Source of the DNA: CAVQEG01 sp963711465
GTDB taxonomy: Bacteria; Bacteroidota; Ignavibacteria; OLB7
Direction: 5' to 3'
DNA: 64,000 nt
Assembly: GCA_963711465.1 (NCBI GenBank)
Contig: CAVQEG010000001.1
Coordinates: 1,302,001-1,366,000, forward strand
This document shows, piece by piece, positions 8,851 through 17,611 of this stretch. The notes below the pieces were generated by a model. It saw only the letters and a list, made by a program, of their open reading frames with translations. It was not told the origin of the DNA and did no database searches. Both the position numbers and the translations under genes were made by a program. Numbering within the stretch: position 1 is the first letter of the stretch; each line of letters begins with the position of its first letter.

Positions 8851-10068
8851 TCAGGTTCCCTCTTCAGTCAGTTTCATCGACTTGCTCAGCTGCTTGCCGT
8901 CGCGTTGGACGTCGAGGTCGAGCTTGTCACCCACACGCGAATCGTAGATGAGCGACAGCGCGTCGGATTCGCTGGCGACCGACTGTCCGTTGATCGAGGT
9001 GATGACGTCACCCACCTGCAGACCGGCCCGGCTGGCCGGCGAGTTGGCGGCGATTTCAGTGACGACGACGCCGTCATGACTGTCGAGCTTCAGGTAGTTG
9101 GCAATGCGATCGGTGATCTCCTGCACGGACATACCGGTCCAGAAGTGCCGGTCGATGACGACGCCGTCGCGGAGCTCCTTGACGATCGAGCGGATGCGTG
9201 AGACCGGGACGGCGAATCCGATGCCGATCGAGCCCGCGCCCATGGAGTTGCGCGCAGTGGAGTAGATGATCGTATTCATGCCAACCACCTCGCCGATCGC
9301 GTTGACGAGCGGACCTCCGGAATTTCCCGAGGAGATCGCGGCGTCCGTCTGGATCATGTTGCGATACACGCGGCGATCCTGGGGACTGAGGTTGACGTGG
9401 CTGTTGGAGACGACACCGACGGTGACGGTCGGTTTGGAGTTGATGTCGAAGAGGCCGAAGGGGTTGCCGAGGGCGATGACCCACTCACCAATGATGATAT
9501 CGTCCGAGGCGGCCATGGTCACGTGCGGAAGGTCGTGTCCCTCGATCTTCAGCAGCGCCACGTCGGTGGTAGGATCATGGCCGACGAGTTTCGCGTCGTA
9601 GCGCTTGCCGTCGGTCATGGTGACAATCACCTTGGTGGCAGCGCCGGCGACATGGTCGTTGGTGACGACGTATCCGTCCGAGGAGATGATGAATCCGGAA
9701 CCGAGACTGTGCACCTCCTGGCGCTGCGTCTTCGGGGTGCCACCGAAGTAGCGCTGGAAGAACGGATCCTGAAAGAAGTCGTCGAAGGGATCGCTGTAGT
9801 GGACCTCACGGACCTCTGTGACGTTGATGCCGACGACGGCGGGTGAGACGCGCTCGACCGCGCGGGTAATGGCGTTGTGACGCGAGTTGGAAACGTCGTC
9901 GTCCACCCGGTCGGCGTGATCGATGGCGTTGGCCAGACGTGTGGGCACGGCGGGAGCAGCGACGTCCACACGGTCGACCGGTTGCGAATCAGCTGCGCGG
10001 CCGCATCCGCCGAGGGAGAGCGCCGCGAGGAGAAATCCGGCGGCGCCGAGCTTGATGATGCGTTGCAT
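8851..10068 (-). CDS. HtrA/DegP-family serine protease with one PDZ domain
   Basis: Periplasmic quality-control protease. The start at 10068 gives a 405-aa product with signal [19 protein letters not shown] followed by GGC, a lipobox (Cys22), so it may be membrane-anchored. The trypsin-like triad is H139 ([10 protein letters not shown]), D169 ([10 protein letters not shown]) and S250 ([12 protein letters not shown]). A single PDZ domain follows ([20 protein letters not shown]). The open frame extends to 10527, but that part overlaps the divergent glycosyltransferase gene and is Arg/Pro-rich noise. It precedes lptB by one base, suggesting a shared envelope-maintenance transcript. Confidence 0.93.
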   Translation of the reverse strand: MQRIIKLGAAGFLLAALSLGGCGRAADSQPVDRVDVAAPAVPTRLANAIDHADRVDDDVSNSRHNAITRAVERVSPAVVGINVTEVREVHYSDPFDDFFQDPFFQRYFGGTPKTQRQEVHSLGSGFIISSDGYVVTNDHVAGAATKVIVTMTDGKRYDAKLVGHDPTTDVALLKIEGHDLPHVTMAASDDIIIGEWVIALGNPFGLFDINSKPTVTVGVVSNSHVNLSPQDRRVYRNMIQTDAAISSGNSGGPLVNAIGEVVGMNTIIYSTARNSMGAGSIGIGFAVPVSRIRSIVKELRDGVVIDRHFWTGMSVQEITDRIANYLKLDSHDGVVVTEIAANSPASRAGLQVGDVITSINGQSVASESDALSLIYDSRVGDKLDLDVQRDGKQLSKSMKLTEEGT

Positions 10069-10240
10069 TGTCGGAAGCGTTTGTGGTCCTGGAGTTGGTC
10101 GCTGCACCCGCGCGGGGCCGTCGGAGGCGCCCGGTGCGAGCCGGCTGTCGCCGGAGCGACGGGCTGCCTGTGCGTCGCAGCGAAGCGTTGAAGATACGGC
10201 CGATGCCGTTGTCCCGGGAGGTTCACGGTCCGCCGGTCGC

Positions 10241-10273
10241 ATTGTTTCACGGAATTGCCGACCGTATCTTTTG
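10241..10273 (+). promoter_or_regulatory. promoter for the glycosyltransferase operon
   Basis: ATTG (10241-10244), 20 bases, then TATCTTTTG (10265-10273) resembles the Bacteroidota -33/-7 pair. Transcription would start only a few bases before the ATG at 10283, implying a leaderless or nearly leaderless message. Confidence 0.4.
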
Positions 10274-10282
10274 GGTTTATAC

Positions 10283-11374
10283 ATGACGAATTTCAATCCG
10301 ACTTCCATGCAATCGGGCGGGAGCTCTCCTGCGCCGCGGATGCGTGAACACCCCGACGCGGCGGATCCGGCGGCTCCGGAATCCGACCGCGTGACCGGCG
10401 GCCAGGCCGATCCGACCGGGAGCGACGCCGCCGCTGTGCGACATCCGTGGCTCAGTGTGGTCATTCCACTGTACAACGAGGAGGAATCCCTGCGCGAACT
10501 GACCGAGCGTCTGCACGCGACGCTCACGCAGATGGCCGGCGACAGCTACGAGATCATATTCGTCGACGACGGTTCGCGCGACCGCTCCTTCGAAGTCATC
10601 AGCCAGCTGCACGGAGAGAACGCGGCAGTGCGGGCGATCCGCTTTCGCACGAACAACGGCAAGGCGGCGGCGCTGGCGGTTGGATTCGAGCACGTCCGCG
10701 GCGACATCGTTTTCACGATGGACGCCGATCTGCAGGACGATCCGGCCGAGCTGCCGCGACTGCTTCAGAAGCTCGAGAGCGGCTATGACCTGGTCTCCGG
10801 ATGGAAGCGCGTGCGGCACGACCCGTGGCACAAGACCCTGCCGTCGAAACTCTTCAACCGCACCGTGCAGGCGGTGACGAATCTCGATATCCACGACTTC
10901 AACTGCGGGCTGAAGGTGTACCGTCGCGACGTGCTGCCGTTTCTGAACGTCTACGGCGAGATGCATCGCTACCTGCCGGCCCAGGCTCACTGGAGCGGGT
11001 TCCGGGTCACCGAACTGCCGGTCACGCATCACGCCCGGAAGCATGGCGTGTCCAAGTACGGTATGAGCCGCCTGCTCAAGGGCTTCCTCGATCTCCTCAC
11101 GCTGCTGGTGACCAATCGCTACGCGACGCGTCCGCTGCACGTCTTCGGCACCGTCGGGACACTGCTGGCGCTGCTCGGGTTCGGAATTGATGTGTGGCTG
11201 AGTATCGAGAAGATTCTCGGGCTGACGTCGCTGTCGAACCGTCCGCTCTTCCTGGGAGGAATACTCCTGATGATCGTCGGTGTGCAGCTCGTCTCGATCG
11301 GCCTGATCGGCGAGATGATCGCGAAGAATTCTCTCAGCAACCAACAGTATTCGATCCGGGAGTTTCTAGGATGA
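10283..11374 (+). CDS. GT2 glycosyltransferase, polyprenyl-phosphate type (DPM1/GtrB-like)
   Basis: Membrane glycosyltransferase expected to move a sugar from a nucleotide donor to polyprenyl phosphate. After a Ser/Pro/Ala-rich N-terminal tail of about 50 residues come LSVVIPLYNEEESL, FVDDGSRDRSF, and the metal/nucleotide motif TMDADLQDD. Two hydrophobic C-terminal segments (LHVFGTVGTLLALLGFGI and LFLGGILLMIVGVQLVSIG) are membrane spans typical of this subfamily. The start ATG at 10283 lacks a Shine-Dalgarno; an alternative is ATG 10307. The stop overlaps the next gene in ATGA (11371-11374). Confidence 0.9.
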   Translation: MTNFNPTSMQSGGSSPAPRMREHPDAADPAAPESDRVTGGQADPTGSDAAAVRHPWLSVVIPLYNEEESLRELTERLHATLTQMAGDSYEIIFVDDGSRDRSFEVISQLHGENAAVRAIRFRTNNGKAAALAVGFEHVRGDIVFTMDADLQDDPAELPRLLQKLESGYDLVSGWKRVRHDPWHKTLPSKLFNRTVQAVTNLDIHDFNCGLKVYRRDVLPFLNVYGEMHRYLPAQAHWSGFRVTELPVTHHARKHGVSKYGMSRLLKGFLDLLTLLVTNRYATRPLHVFGTVGTLLALLGFGIDVWLSIEKILGLTSLSNRPLFLGGILLMIVGVQLVSIGLIGEMIAKNSLSNQQYSIREFLG

Positions 11375-12135
11375 GCATCCCCTGCATTCGCCCCCTCGCC
11401 GGAAGCCTGCTCGCCGTCATCGCCACTCTCCTCCCGGCGGTGGGACGAGCGCAGTTCACCCAGCGCCCCTCACTCGGCATCCAGTCGATCATCTTCGACG
11501 GTGCCACGCCGCAGTCGGCGGAGATTTCGCCGGGCAACGACCGCTCGCTGTCGCTCGGCGGCGGGCTGCGCAGCTCCAACAACGCGCCCCGCCTGCAGCT
11601 CGAGCTGATTCCCGATGCCGATGGAATCATCCGCATCCCGCTGTCGGTCGAGTACTACCTGTTCGTCGGAAAGACCACCTTCGCCGCATCCGGTTCGACC
11701 GATCCGCGCCGCGTCCGCTGGCTCTTCCGCCACAGCGCGCAGATGCTCTCGCTCGGCGCCGGTCTGACCGCGGCGTTCTTCCAGACGCCCAACCTCTACT
11801 TCAGTATCGAAGGGAAGTACAACGTCTTCTTCCCCAACGAAGTGGAGAATCGCCGCTACTACGTCGACAACGGCGACGTCCAGTCGACGAACAGCTATCA
11901 TCCGTACGCTGAGACGCAGACGCGGATCGGCGCCTACTTCCGCGTCGGAACGCAGGTCGATTTCTTCGATCCGTTCATGCTCGACTTCAGCCTCGGCTAC
12001 GGCATTCTCAACCTGCTCGGCAGAAGCAGCGATCCGGCCACCGAACGCAACCTGCTGGTGGCCGAGCCCCGCAACGAACCAGAGACGACGACCGGCTACT
12101 TCGGCATCGGAATGAGCGTCATCTGGCAACTGTAG
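11371..12135 (+). CDS. outer-membrane beta-barrel protein, hypothetical
   Basis: Exported 254-aa protein with signal MSIPCIRPLAGSLLAVIATL ending VGRAQ. The body is a run of alternating amphipathic strands (LYFSIEGKYNVFF, YFRVGTQVDFF, MLDFSLGYG). It ends TGYFGIGMSVIWQL, as expected for an outer-membrane barrel strand. The family was not recognised. The start overlaps the glycosyltransferase stop by four bases, so the pair is co-translated. Confidence 0.72.
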   Translation: MSIPCIRPLAGSLLAVIATLLPAVGRAQFTQRPSLGIQSIIFDGATPQSAEISPGNDRSLSLGGGLRSSNNAPRLQLELIPDADGIIRIPLSVEYYLFVGKTTFAASGSTDPRRVRWLFRHSAQMLSLGAGLTAAFFQTPNLYFSIEGKYNVFFPNEVENRRYYVDNGDVQSTNSYHPYAETQTRIGAYFRVGTQVDFFDPFMLDFSLGYGILNLLGRSSDPATERNLLVAEPRNEPETTTGYFGIGMSVIWQL

Positions 12136-12224
12136 CCCGCCGCTTGCGACCGTCACATCGGTCCGATCGCCGGGGACGACGCCCGCAGCATCAACTTCGA
12201 CCGCTCACGAACCCAGACCCTCGC

Positions 12225-13082
12225 ATGCCCTCGAATTCCAGCTACTCGACCGTCGCGTCCTTCGGCGATATCGTCAACGCGGCCGATACGTTCGACGATG
12301 CGGTGAAGTACTACTGGGGCTATATGTACGGGCTGGCGCGTGAATTCATCATCCCCTACCTAGAGTCCCGAAACGTGCCGGTCGCCGGTGCGAGAGTCAT
12401 CGAAATCGGGTCGGCCGAAGGTGGAAATCTCTGTGCAATGGGTGAGCACGGCGCTGCGGAGCTGGCCGGTACCGACATCAACGAGGAGCGGCTCGTCGAG
12501 GCACGACGCATTGCAGAGCTGCTCGAACTCGACATCACCTACAGCAGCCACGACATCATCGGCGAACCACCGCATCGCGACTGGGTCGAACACTTCGACC
12601 TCGCACTGCTGCGCGACGTGATCGAACACCTCGACGACACCGAAGCCGCCCTGCGCAACATCCGCAACGTTCTTCGACCCAACGGGCATCTCTACGTCAC
12701 GTTCCCGCCGTACTACTCGCCGTTCGGCGGCCATCAGCAGACGCTGGTCAACTGGTCGAGCAGAATTCCGTTCATGCACCTGCTGCCCGAAGCTGTCTTC
12801 GAGCGCATGATTGCCTCAGGACGGGACGCCGACAAAGTGGAGGTGCGGCGGCTGCGGAAGATCCGGATGACCACGAGCAAATTCCGTCGGGCCGCGGCGG
12901 CGGCGGGCTACACCATCGAGGACGAGAAGCTCTACTTCATCCGGCCCGTGTACAAAATGAAGTTCGGCCTGCGGCCGGTCACGGCGAACTTCCTCCGCCC
13001 TCTGGCCGGAGTGCGCGACATCGCGGCGCTCGAGGCGGGGTACCTGCTGCGCAAGATCGAGATGCCCGCCGAACGAGCGTAG
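12225..13082 (+). CDS. SAM-dependent methyltransferase (class I)
   Basis: Rossmann-fold methyltransferase of 285 aa. SAM motif I is VIEIGSAEGGN, the acidic second strand gives LAGTDINEER, and motif IV/post-IV is DLALLRDVIEHLDD followed by NVLRPNGHLYVTFPPYYSPF. The substrate is unknown. Position after a polyprenol-type glycosyltransferase and a barrel gene suggests glycan or lipid modification, which is inference only. Start at MPSNSSYS (12225); 27 residues of possible upstream frame are Arg-rich and were excluded. Confidence 0.85.
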   Translation: MPSNSSYSTVASFGDIVNAADTFDDAVKYYWGYMYGLAREFIIPYLESRNVPVAGARVIEIGSAEGGNLCAMGEHGAAELAGTDINEERLVEARRIAELLELDITYSSHDIIGEPPHRDWVEHFDLALLRDVIEHLDDTEAALRNIRNVLRPNGHLYVTFPPYYSPFGGHQQTLVNWSSRIPFMHLLPEAVFERMIASGRDADKVEVRRLRKIRMTTSKFRRAAAAAGYTIEDEKLYFIRPVYKMKFGLRPVTANFLRPLAGVRDIAALEAGYLLRKIEMPAERA

Positions 13083-13086
13083 GCGC

Positions 13087-13105
13087 AACGGGTGGTGAAC
13101 CCGTT
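13087..13105. terminator. small hairpin between convergent genes
   Basis: AACGGGT-GGTGA-ACCCGTT is a perfect 7-bp stem between the methyltransferase stop and the exonuclease stop. There is no U tract, so termination is tentative. Confidence 0.3.
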
Positions 13106-14793
13106 CACACCTCCACAGCAAAATCGCTGATGCCCGAGACAAGCCGTTCGATCACGGCATCGGGAGAATCCTCCGGTTCGACGTAGACGAAGCGGCCGGA
13201 GTCCCGATAGCGATTGACGTACGAAGCGATGATTCGAATCGACTCCAGCTCCTCTCGTTCCACGCGGCTCGGGACCGAGCTGCCATCGAAGTAGACACCG
13301 AGCAGATCGCGACGGATCGAAGCCTTCGGGATGCGTCGGCCGACGGTTCGCTGTGCGGCCAGACGGCCGAAGCGCACCATGAAGAGCTCGCGCTTGCCCG
13401 TCTCCGGGGCGGGAAGAACGATGACGACGTTGTTGTTGTTGATCGAGTCAGCGATTCGGCGTCGACCGGCAAACACCCGACGGAGTTCGACGCAGCGATT
13501 ACGAAGCATGGCCGCCTCCTCGAACTGCAGCGCTTCTGCGTGCTCGTGCATGCGCTGTTCCAACGCCGCGACGATTCCCTCTTCGGAACACGACAGAAAC
13601 GCGCGAACCCGCTCCACCTCCTGATGATACTCCCGCTCCGACTGAAGTGCCGCGCACGGTGCGCCGCAGCGGTGCATGCCGTGGTACAGACACGGCACGT
13701 TCGACGTCGACGGTTCGATCGGGTGGTCGCAGCATCGCAGCGTGAAGAGCTTCGCGATGGTGTCGAGAACCAGTGCCGCGCCGTGGCGTCCTGCGAACGG
13801 ACCGAAGTACTCTGCGCCGTCGGATTCGATTTCATCGCAGAGCGTGGCGACGGGAAACGCTTCGGTGCGATCGATGCGAACGAAGTAGTAGTGGCGCACA
13901 CGCTTCTGCAGCGTGTTGTACCGCGGCTGCAGCTGTTTGATCTGGCGCGACTCCAGCAGCAGCGCACCCAGTTCGGAACCGGTTTCCTCGGTTTCGATGC
14001 TGCGCACGCGTCGCACCATTTCGGCGATGCGTCGCTGATGCGATGCGCCCGCCTGGAAGTAACTGGCCACGCGCATCCGGAGGTTCTTCGCCTTGCCTAC
14101 GTAGAGAATCTCTCCATGGCGGTCGATCATCCGGTAGACGCCCGGCGTGCGGGGGATCTCCTGGAGCGTCGGCTCGAGTGATCGCACGCTCCGCGGTCGC
14201 GATCGAAACGCACCGACGCTGCGATGCTGCGTCGAGAGCGCTTCCTCGAGCGTCGTCGTCTCCAGCTGCTCCTCGAGCAGCTCGAGGAGGCGCAGCAGCA
14301 GCTGCGCGGTGGCCCGGGCATCGCCAAGCGCTGAGTGGGCTGAGCGGACGCGGATTCCGAAGTATGCGGTGAGCGACGCCAGCGCGAACCGCCGATTCGA
14401 CGGAAGCAGCCGTCGCGCCAGTCGCGCGGTGCAGAGCGTAGGAATCTGAAGTCGGTGGACGCCGGTGCGATCGAAGGATGCCTGGAGGAAGTCGTGGTCG
14501 AATTTCGCGTTGTGAGCCACCACCGCCGACGCCGGGTCGAACCAGTCCCGCACCGCCGGAAACGCCTCGGCAGCCGGTGGCGCGCCGAGCACCGTCGCAT
14601 TGGTGATCCCGGTGAGTCGCTGAATCTCAGCCGGAATGAACTGCTCGGGATTGACGAGCGTGTGGAATTCGTCGATGACGTCGCCGTCCTGCAGGAGGAC
14701 CGCGGCGACCTCTGTAATCCGGTGGTTGCGCGGAGACAGTCCGGTCGTCTCCACATCAGTCACGGCCAGGACCGAGTCGGCCAGGGAGGTCAT
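13105..14793 (-). CDS. DnaQ-like exonuclease fused to UvrC N-terminal half (GIY-YIG + UVR)
   Basis: 562-aa DNA-repair type fusion. Residues 8-170 are a DEDDh 3'-5' exonuclease: D13 and E15 in TDVETTG, D99 in HNAKFDHDFL, H153 and D158 in HSALGDARA. Residues 214-300 are a GIY-YIG nuclease: GVY (218-220), YVGKAKNLRMR (231-241), and Glu281 in LLLESRQIK. Residues 350-380 hold a UvrC-like cysteine set (Cys353/354, Cys367, Cys375, Cys379). A UVR helix pair spans about 408-440. UvrC's C-terminal RNase H-like and HhH modules are absent, so it resembles Cho-type nucleases joined to a proofreading-type exonuclease. A TACCTTTG promoter lies 41 bases upstream. Confidence 0.9.
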   Translation of the reverse strand: MTSLADSVLAVTDVETTGLSPRNHRITEVAAVLLQDGDVIDEFHTLVNPEQFIPAEIQRLTGITNATVLGAPPAAEAFPAVRDWFDPASAVVAHNAKFDHDFLQASFDRTGVHRLQIPTLCTARLARRLLPSNRRFALASLTAYFGIRVRSAHSALGDARATAQLLLRLLELLEEQLETTTLEEALSTQHRSVGAFRSRPRSVRSLEPTLQEIPRTPGVYRMIDRHGEILYVGKAKNLRMRVASYFQAGASHQRRIAEMVRRVRSIETEETGSELGALLLESRQIKQLQPRYNTLQKRVRHYYFVRIDRTEAFPVATLCDEIESDGAEYFGPFAGRHGAALVLDTIAKLFTLRCCDHPIEPSTSNVPCLYHGMHRCGAPCAALQSEREYHQEVERVRAFLSCSEEGIVAALEQRMHEHAEALQFEEAAMLRNRCVELRRVFAGRRRIADSINNNNVVIVLPAPETGKRELFMVRFGRLAAQRTVGRRIPKASIRRDLLGVYFDGSSVPSRVEREELESIRIIASYVNRYRDSGRFVYVEPEDSPDAVIERLVSGISDFAVEV

Positions 14794-14833
14794 GTTCGGG
14801 CAGCTTGAGGCGTCGGCGCATGTGGGAAAGCGC

Positions 14834-14866
14834 CAAAGGTACGCACGCGAGCGCACGTCCGCCAAC
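14834..14866 (-). promoter_or_regulatory. promoter for the DnaQ-UvrC gene
   Basis: Read on the minus strand: GTTG, 21 bases, TACCTTTG, a full TAnnTTTG match with an acceptable -33 element. It ends 41 bases before the start at 14793. Confidence 0.5.
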
Positions 14867-14886
14867 GGCATTCCGCACGCGACCGG

Positions 14887-15465
14887 CTACCACGCGTAGC
14901 CGAGATCGAACTGCAGCACCGCCTGCAGACCGTAGGCGCGGTCGACGGCCGGATTCAGATCGCTCCTTCCACCAAAGCGATTCTGCAGTCCGATCGCTGC
15001 TCCCACGGCGAACGACTGCACCGGCAGATACTGCCAGCCGAGTCGTCCGTCGGCCACGAGCCCCGTCGTGGTCGCTATCGGGTCGCGCGCGGAGATCGAC
15101 TGCATTCCAATGCCCACGCTCCAGAAGAACCTCCACAGCGCCATGCCCTCCGGGTGGTTGCGGTAGTGGAGCAGAACCTGCCATCCGTGCAGCCGCTGGT
15201 TTCCAACCGGGTGGAACAGCGTACCGACGGAGACCACCACGGCATCGGTACCGCTCACCGCGTGGGCCCATCGCACCATTACCTCGTTGATCGCGATGGC
15301 ACCGAGGTCGACACTCACGATGTCGTGCGGCACCGGCCATTCGAGATTCGCATGGACCTGTGCCTTCGAACGGCTCACCGGCAGCAGCAGCAACGCTACG
15401 CTGCAGAGCGTGAGGCACCACGCAGTGCACACCCGATGTCGACCTTCGATCCGTGAATTTCTCAT
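14887..15465 (-). CDS. hypothetical outer-membrane protein, 192 aa
   Basis: Not recognised. It has a long signal region (CTAWCLTLCSVALLLLPVS, then SKAQ), followed by beta-rich sequence. The end VLQFDLGYAW has the terminal aromatic typical of outer-membrane barrels. Strand-like segments such as AIGLQNRF and AYGLQAVLQFDLGYAW suggest a small barrel. It lies alone between the DnaQ-UvrC gene and the tRNA terminator. Confidence 0.6.
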   Translation of the reverse strand: MRNSRIEGRHRVCTAWCLTLCSVALLLLPVSRSKAQVHANLEWPVPHDIVSVDLGAIAINEVMVRWAHAVSGTDAVVVSVGTLFHPVGNQRLHGWQVLLHYRNHPEGMALWRFFWSVGIGMQSISARDPIATTTGLVADGRLGWQYLPVQSFAVGAAIGLQNRFGGRSDLNPAVDRAYGLQAVLQFDLGYAW

Positions 15466-15514
15466 CGGTCACGTTCGCCGGCACGTCGCGTGCCAGCGCA
15501 TCTCGGGCAGGAAC

Positions 15515-15552
15515 GAAAAACGGGGCGGCTCTCCTGATGAGAACCGCCCCGT
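15515..15552 (-). terminator. intrinsic terminator of tRNA-Pro
   Basis: On the minus strand ACGGGGCGG, mismatch, TCTC, 5-nt loop, GAGA, CCGCCCCGT forms a long stem followed by a run of five T. It begins about eight bases after the tRNA 3' end. Confidence 0.85.
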
Positions 15553-15560
15553 CTGCTGCG

Positions 15561-15634
15561 TCGGAGCGGCGGGATTTGAACCCACGACCCCTTCCACCCC
15601 AAGGAAGTGCGCTACCTGGCTGCGCTACGCTCCG
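15561..15634 (-). tRNA. tRNA-Pro (anticodon GGG)
   Basis: Full cloverleaf on the minus strand. The acceptor stem is CGGAGCG/CGCTCCG with discriminator A. The D stem is GCGC/GCGC. The anticodon arm is CTTCC-TT-GGG-GT-GGAAG. The T arm is GTGGG-TTCAAAT-CCCGC. The 3' CCA is not encoded (CGC follows). It is co-directional with and 14 bases downstream of the MerR gene, so the two may share a transcript. Confidence 0.95.
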
Positions 15635-15648
15635 ATTGCAAATTCAAC

Positions 15649-16071
15649 TTACGAAGTTCCGCTGCCCGCACCAGCGTCGAGCTTGTTAAGGAGTTTCACC
15701 AGCGTGTTGCGGATCGAATGCAGATCCTCCTGCAGCCGTTCGTCGTTCGCTGCGTTCGCCTCCGCGTCACCACCGCCGGCACTCTCGGACTCCTCCGGTG
15801 GCCATACCGGGATGCCGTTCTCGAAATTCATCGCACTCATCGCCTGACGCGCGCCGGGAATCGTGTACTTCTCCTCACGCGTGAGCTGCTTGATCAGACG
15901 GATGATCGCAATGTCCTTGTCGGTATAAATCCGGTTGCCCGCCCGATTCTTCGACGGTCGCAGCTGCTCGAACTCCGTTTCCCAGTACCGCAGCACGTAC
16001 GGCTCAAGCTCCACCACCTTGCTGACCTCGCTGATCGAGTAGTACAGCTTCTTGATCTGGAAGTCTTTCAT
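15649..16071 (-). CDS. MerR-family transcriptional regulator
   Basis: 140-aa DNA-binding protein with the winged helix-turn-helix of MerR: YYSISEVSKVVELEPYVLRYWETEF, then the wing NRAGNRIYTDKDIAIIRLIKQL. The C-terminal half is short (ERLQEDLHSIRNTLVKLLNKL, coiled coil) and lacks a cysteine-rich effector pocket, so it is not a metal sensor. Such short MerR proteins are common in Bacteroidota. Start MKDFQIKK at 16071. A TATCTTGC element sits about 110 bases upstream. Confidence 0.9.
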   Translation of the reverse strand: MKDFQIKKLYYSISEVSKVVELEPYVLRYWETEFEQLRPSKNRAGNRIYTDKDIAIIRLIKQLTREEKYTIPGARQAMSAMNFENGIPVWPPEESESAGGGDAEANAANDERLQEDLHSIRNTLVKLLNKLDAGAGSGTS

Positions 16072-16215
16072 AGTGACCCGGACTGTGGTTGACTGCAGCG
16101 CGACCGCGTCCACCGGGCGAGATGGCCCGTCCGATCCCCTGCTCGATGCACTGACGGGGCAAACGACCGGCAAAACCGCAAGATAGCGAAGGAACGGGGT
16201 TTGTGCAGTAATGCT

Positions 16216-17565
16216 TTAAGAGGCCACCTTATCCTTATCTGTCATGCGACCAACTGCGTAATACTTCAATCCATTCTGCACGACAAGTTCTCCATCCAGC
16301 AGGTTTCGGCCGTCGAAGATGGTCGAATCGCCGAGCTCACGGCGGAGGAACTGGAGGTCCGGATTGCGGAATTCGGTCCATTCTGTGAGGACCAGCAGTG
16401 CGTCGCAGCCCCGCACGGTTTCGTACATGCTGGCGCCGTAGCGGATCCGATCGCCGTAGCGTCGCCGCGCGCCCTCCATCGCCTCCGGATCGTAGGCGAT
16501 GACCGTACAACCGGTTTCGAGCAGTCGGTCGATGATGCGGAACGCAGGCGACTCACGGACGTCATCGGTGTTCGCCTTGAAGGCAAGCCCCCAGATTCCC
16601 AGCGTCCGACCGCTGATGTCACCGCCGAAGTGCGCGAGAATCTTTTCGAAGAAGTACCCGGGCTGCGTCCGATTGACACCTTCGACGGCGCCGATCAGCT
16701 GCATGTCGAAATCGTGTTCCCGTGCCGTGGTGAGAATCGCTTTGACGTCCTTGGGAAAGCAACTGCCGCCATAGCCGAGCCCCGGGTAGAGGTAGCGCTT
16801 GCCGATTCGGGTATCCGAACCGAGCACCATCCGAATTTCATCGACGTCGGCTTCGACCCGCTCACAGAGGTTCGCCATTTCATTGATGAACGAGATGCGC
16901 ATGGCGACGAACGAATTGGCGGCGTACTTCGCCAGCTCGGCGCTCCGCTCGCTGACGACGAAGATCGGATTGCCGTTGCGCACGAACGGCTCGTAGATGT
17001 CGGTCATCACCTCCTTGGCGCGCTTCGACTGCGTCCCGATCACCACGCGTTCGGGCCGCATGCAATCCTCGACGGCGTACCCCTCTCGGAGGAACTCGGG
17101 ATTGGAGACGACATCGACGTCGGCCTCGGGCGCGTGTGTGCGGATCGCCTCGAGCACGCGTTCGGAGGTTCCGACCGGAACGGTGCTCTTGTCGACGACG
17201 ACGCGGTAGCCGGCCTCCGGGTGCTGCAGGAGAATCCGTCCCAGGTCGTTGGCGACTTCGAGGATGAAGCGAAGATCCGCCGAACCGTCTCCGTCGGGTG
17301 GTGTAGGAAGACAAAGGAAGATCACGTCGGAGCGAAGCACCGCCTGCTCGAGATCGAGGGTGAAACGGATTCTGCGCTCCCGGATGTTCCGCTCCAGCAG
17401 GTGTTCCAGACCGGGTTCGTAAATCGGCACCTCGCCCCGCTCCAGACGCTCGACTTTCTTCTCGTCGATGTCGACACAGATGACCTGGTTACCGGTCTCG
17501 GCAAGGCAGACGCCGCTGACCAGGCCGACGTATCCGGTTCCGATGACTGCAATGTTGTACGGCAT
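16216..17565 (-). CDS. ugd: UDP-glucose 6-dehydrogenase
   Basis: Oxidises UDP-glucose to UDP-glucuronate with two NAD+, supplying uronic acids for surface polysaccharide. The Rossmann motif GTGYVGLVSG is at 9-18. Substrate-binding blocks are NPEFLREG and AKYAANSFVAMRISFINE, and the catalytic thiol is C269 in YGGSCFPKDV. Length 449 aa is typical. Start MPYNIAVIG (17565), 46 bases after the DUF1361 gene. Confidence 0.96.
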   Translation of the reverse strand: MPYNIAVIGTGYVGLVSGVCLAETGNQVICVDIDEKKVERLERGEVPIYEPGLEHLLERNIRERRIRFTLDLEQAVLRSDVIFLCLPTPPDGDGSADLRFILEVANDLGRILLQHPEAGYRVVVDKSTVPVGTSERVLEAIRTHAPEADVDVVSNPEFLREGYAVEDCMRPERVVIGTQSKRAKEVMTDIYEPFVRNGNPIFVVSERSAELAKYAANSFVAMRISFINEMANLCERVEADVDEIRMVLGSDTRIGKRYLYPGLGYGGSCFPKDVKAILTTAREHDFDMQLIGAVEGVNRTQPGYFFEKILAHFGGDISGRTLGIWGLAFKANTDDVRESPAFRIIDRLLETGCTVIAYDPEAMEGARRRYGDRIRYGASMYETVRGCDALLVLTEWTEFRNPDLQFLRRELGDSTIFDGRNLLDGELVVQNGLKYYAVGRMTDKDKVAS

Positions 17566-17611
17566 GGATGCAATTCCGTGTAGTTGGTAGACGGCACGTC
17601 GCCGGCGGCAA

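Noticed and set aside
8851..10527. Extended 558-residue version of the HtrA protease
   Set aside because: The upstream 153 residues are Arg/Ser/Pro-rich and overlap the divergent glycosyltransferase; a signal peptide starts at 10068.
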